Of a stretch of DNA of 64,000 nt, positions 61,908-64,000 are shown in pieces. Numbering within the stretch: position 1 is the stretch's first letter; each line of letters starts with the position of its first letter. Both the position numbers and the translations under genes were made by a program. The DNA comes from Bacillus testis (GTDB taxonomy: Bacteria; Bacillota; Bacilli; Bacillales; DSM-1321). The stretch spans positions 3,825,743 to 3,889,742 of the forward strand of contig NZ_LN851186.1 of NCBI RefSeq assembly GCF_001243895.1, written 5' to 3'. Under the pieces are notes generated by a model. It did no database searches, was not told the DNA's origin, and saw only the letters and a list, made by a program, of their open reading frames with translations.

Positions 61908-64000
61908 TTACATATTGCGGCGATATTGTCCGCCTACTTCATAGAGTGCGCGGGTGATCTGGCCGAGGCTTGCATACTTGACGGAATCCATCAATGCCGC
62001 AAAAATATTGCCCCCGCCTACAGCTGCGTCTTTTATCGCCTGCAGCGCTTGGCCGCTTTGCTCTTTATGCTTCTCTTGAAATGCTCTTAAGGCCGCGATT
62101 TGGCCTTCTTTTTCTTCGACCGTTCCTCTGGCCAATTCAATGCTGTTCATTTCTTCTTCACTTGGCGGATTTGGATTCAGATAAGTGTTCACGCCGATGA
62201 TTGGCAGCTCCCCAGAATGCTTTTTCATTTCATAATACATCGATTCATCCTGGATTTTGCCCCGCTGGTATTGTGTTTCCATCGCGCCGAGCACGCCGCC
62301 CCGGTCATTGATGCGCTCGAATTCCTGCAGTACTGCTTCTTCCACCAGATCCGTCAGCTCTTCAATAATGAAAGATCCTTGCAGTGGATTTTCGTTTTTC
62401 GATAGCCCCAGCTCTTTGGTGATAATCATCTGGATCGCCATTGCTCTCCGGACTGATTCTTCTGTCGGTGTGGTAATCGCTTCATCATACGCATTTGTAT
62501 GAAGGGAGTTGCAGTTATCCTGGAGCGCCATGAGCGCCTGCAGCGTCGTGCGAATATCATTAAAGTCGATTTCCTGTGCATGCAGGGAACGGCCTGAAGT
62601 CTGAATATGGTATTTGAGCTTTTGGCTACGTTCATTGGCGCCATATTTGTTCTTCATGACAACCGCCCAGATTCTTCTGGCCACTCTGCCTATCACCGTA
62701 TACTCCGGATCCAGCCCATTCGAAAAGAAGAAAGACAGGTTTGGCGCGAAATCATCAATTTTCATGCCGCGGCTTAAGTAATATTCGACATACGTAAAGC
62801 CATTCGCAAGGGTAAAGGCCAATTGGGAAATAGGATTGGCGCCCGCTTCGGCAATATGGTACCCGGAAATAGAAACAGAATAATAATTCCGCACTTGGTT
62901 TTCAATAAAATACGCTTGTATATCCCCCATCATCCGCAGGGCAAATTCCGTTGAAAAAATACAGGTGTTCTGGCCTTGGTCCTCCTTCAGTATATCGGCC
63001 TGGACTGTCCCCCGGACCGTCCGGAGCGTATAAGCGGCTATCTCTTTGTATTCTGCCTCTGTCAGCGGCCGGGCCAGCTCTTTCTCTTTTGCTTCTGCTT
63101 GCTGCATGATTGCCGTGTTCAGATACATGGCCAGAATGATCGGCGCAGGACCGTTAATCGTCATGGACACGGAAGTAGAAGGATGGCATAAATCAAATCC
63201 TTGATAGAGAATCCTCATATCATCCAAAGTACAGACATTCACACCGCTTTCGCCGACTTTGCCATAAATATCCGGCCTGTAGTCCGGGTCTTCACCGTAA
63301 AGCGTTACTGAATCAAATGCCGTACTGAGCCGCTTGGCCGGATCATCCTTAGAAAGATAGTGGAATCTTTTATTGGTCCGCGCAGGCGAGCCTTCACCGG
63401 CGAATTGCCGTTTCGGGTCTTCGCCGGCCCGCTTAAACGGGAACACTCCGGCAGTGTAAGGAAAATGCCCCGGCAGATTTTCTTTATAAATCCATTCTAG
63501 GAGATCGCCGTAATCTGTGTACTTCGGCAAGGAGACTTTTGGGATCAGCAAACCGGATAAGCTTTTTGTTTTCAAAGATGTCTTTATTTCTTTGTCGCGC
63601 ACATAGGTTGTAAGCTCCTCCTGCATGTACTGCTCTTTCTTCATTTTCCAATCGGCCAGATGTTTTTTGGACTCTGGGCTAAGCATACTGGCGTATTCTT
63701 CTTTCAATTGTTCCAATGCAGGTGCAATGCTGCTGTTCTTTCCTGCGGACGCTTCAAGTGCACCTTCAAGCTGGAAAACCTTCCGGGCAACTTCTCCCTG
63801 TATTTTTGCTTGTTTATTATAGGTTTTGACACTTTCAGCAATCTCCCGTAGATAATAGCGGCGGTCATTAGGGATGATGACATTCTGTTTTTTCACATCC
63901 CCTTTTGTGGAATAGGATGTCTGCCAAGAGGTCCCCGTTTTTTCATTAATGGTTTCAATCAAAGCTGCGAATAAGCTGTTTGTTCCTTCGTCGTTAAACT
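61908..64000 (-). CDS. icmF: Fused isobutyryl-CoA mutase / acyl-CoA mutase IcmF, 5'-partial
   Basis: IcmF is a cobalamin-dependent acyl-CoA mutase fused to its own G-protein chaperone; it interconverts isobutyryl-CoA and butyryl-CoA, and related substrates in some homologues. The frame is open to the right edge, so the cobalamin-binding and GTPase domains lie outside. About 697 residues of linker and mutase barrel are visible. The MCM-family segments [57 protein letters not shown] and [13 protein letters not shown] are present. The neighbourhood upstream of rpoE in Bacillus commonly holds branched-chain and fatty acyl-CoA genes. A stand-alone methylmalonyl-CoA mutase subunit is less likely because of the N-terminal linker. 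Confidence 0.9.
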   Translation of the reverse strand, partial: FNDEGTNSLFAALIETINEKTGTSWQTSYSTKGDVKKQNVIIPNDRRYYLREIAESVKTYNKQAKIQGEVARKVFQLEGALEASAGKNSSIAPALEQLKEEYASMLSPESKKHLADWKMKKEQYMQEELTTYVRDKEIKTSLKTKSLSGLLIPKVSLPKYTDYGDLLEWIYKENLPGHFPYTAGVFPFKRAGEDPKRQFAGEGSPARTNKRFHYLSKDDPAKRLSTAFDSVTLYGEDPDYRPDIYGKVGESGVNVCTLDDMRILYQGFDLCHPSTSVSMTINGPAPIILAMYLNTAIMQQAEAKEKELARPLTEAEYKEIAAYTLRTVRGTVQADILKEDQGQNTCIFSTEFALRMMGDIQAYFIENQVRNYYSVSISGYHIAEAGANPISQLAFTLANGFTYVEYYLSRGMKIDDFAPNLSFFFSNGLDPEYTVIGRVARRIWAVVMKNKYGANERSQKLKYHIQTSGRSLHAQEIDFNDIRTTLQALMALQDNCNSLHTNAYDEAITTPTEESVRRAMAIQMIITKELGLSKNENPLQGSFIIEELTDLVEEAVLQEFERINDRGGVLGAMETQYQRGKIQDESMYYEMKKHSGELPIIGVNTYLNPNPPSEEEMNSIELARGTVEEKEGQIAALRAFQEKHKEQSGQALQAIKDAAVGGGNIFAALMDSVKYASLGQITRALYEVGGQYRRNM

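Overview
The window is chromosomal DNA from an endospore-forming member of the Bacillaceae. The evidence is a gene order matching the Bacillus subtilis rpoE-pyrG-spo0F-fbaA-murZ-glpX-rho-rpmE-tdk-prfA-prmC-spoIIR-ywlBCDEFG-glyA-upp-atp-ywmB-murAA-spoIID segment, sporulation genes (spo0F, spoIIR, spoIID) with sporulation-type promoters, and T-box, PurR-type and DnaA-box elements typical of Bacilli. I cannot name the species. Almost every gene lies on the minus strand, so the region is best read from right (64000) to left (1).

Region by region from the right: the 3' part of icmF (cobalamin-dependent acyl-CoA mutase); a 730-bp intergenic block carrying a structured GC-rich repeat; a small membrane protein; rpoE (RNA polymerase delta); pyrG with an attenuator-like leader; an IS1182-type element inserted between pyrG and ywjG; spo0F, fbaA, murAB, glpX, rho, rpmE, tdk; the release-factor pair prfA-prmC; a three-gene ABC-2 exporter not found at this place in B. 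subtilis; spoIIR; a GNAT protein and ywlC flanked by two groups of DnaA boxes; mntP, ywlE, a chemotaxis receptor, rpiB, ywlG; glyA with a PurR-box pair; upp with 25-bp upstream repeats; mnaA; a secreted subtilase; the complete atpIBEFHAGDC operon; an 11-gene nuo operon (nuoA,B,C,D,H,I,J,K,L,M,N) lacking nuoE, F and G; a complete trpEGDCFBA operon preceded by two tandem Trp T-box riboswitches; then ywzB, ywmB, murAA, spoIID and the right end of an IS3-family element.

The genes cover energy conservation (a proton-pumping NADH-dehydrogenase-like complex next to ATP synthase), nucleotide and one-carbon metabolism (pyrG, tdk, upp, glyA), tryptophan synthesis, wall precursor synthesis (two MurA paralogues, MnaA), transcription and translation (RpoE, Rho, PrfA, PrmC, L31, YwlC) and sporulation. 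Relative to B. subtilis, the nuo and trp operons sit together between atpC and ywzB, the ABC exporter sits between prmC and spoIIR, the protease sits between atpI and mnaA, and the transaldolase gene usually between murAB and fbaA is absent.

I did not find a convincing undescribed multi-gene system. The observations most worth following are non-coding: the DnaA-box groups, the tandem T-boxes, the structured repeat at 61415-61559, the 25-bp repeats upstream of upp, a 12-bp-stem hairpin between tdk and rpmE, and the pyrG and murAB leader hairpins.
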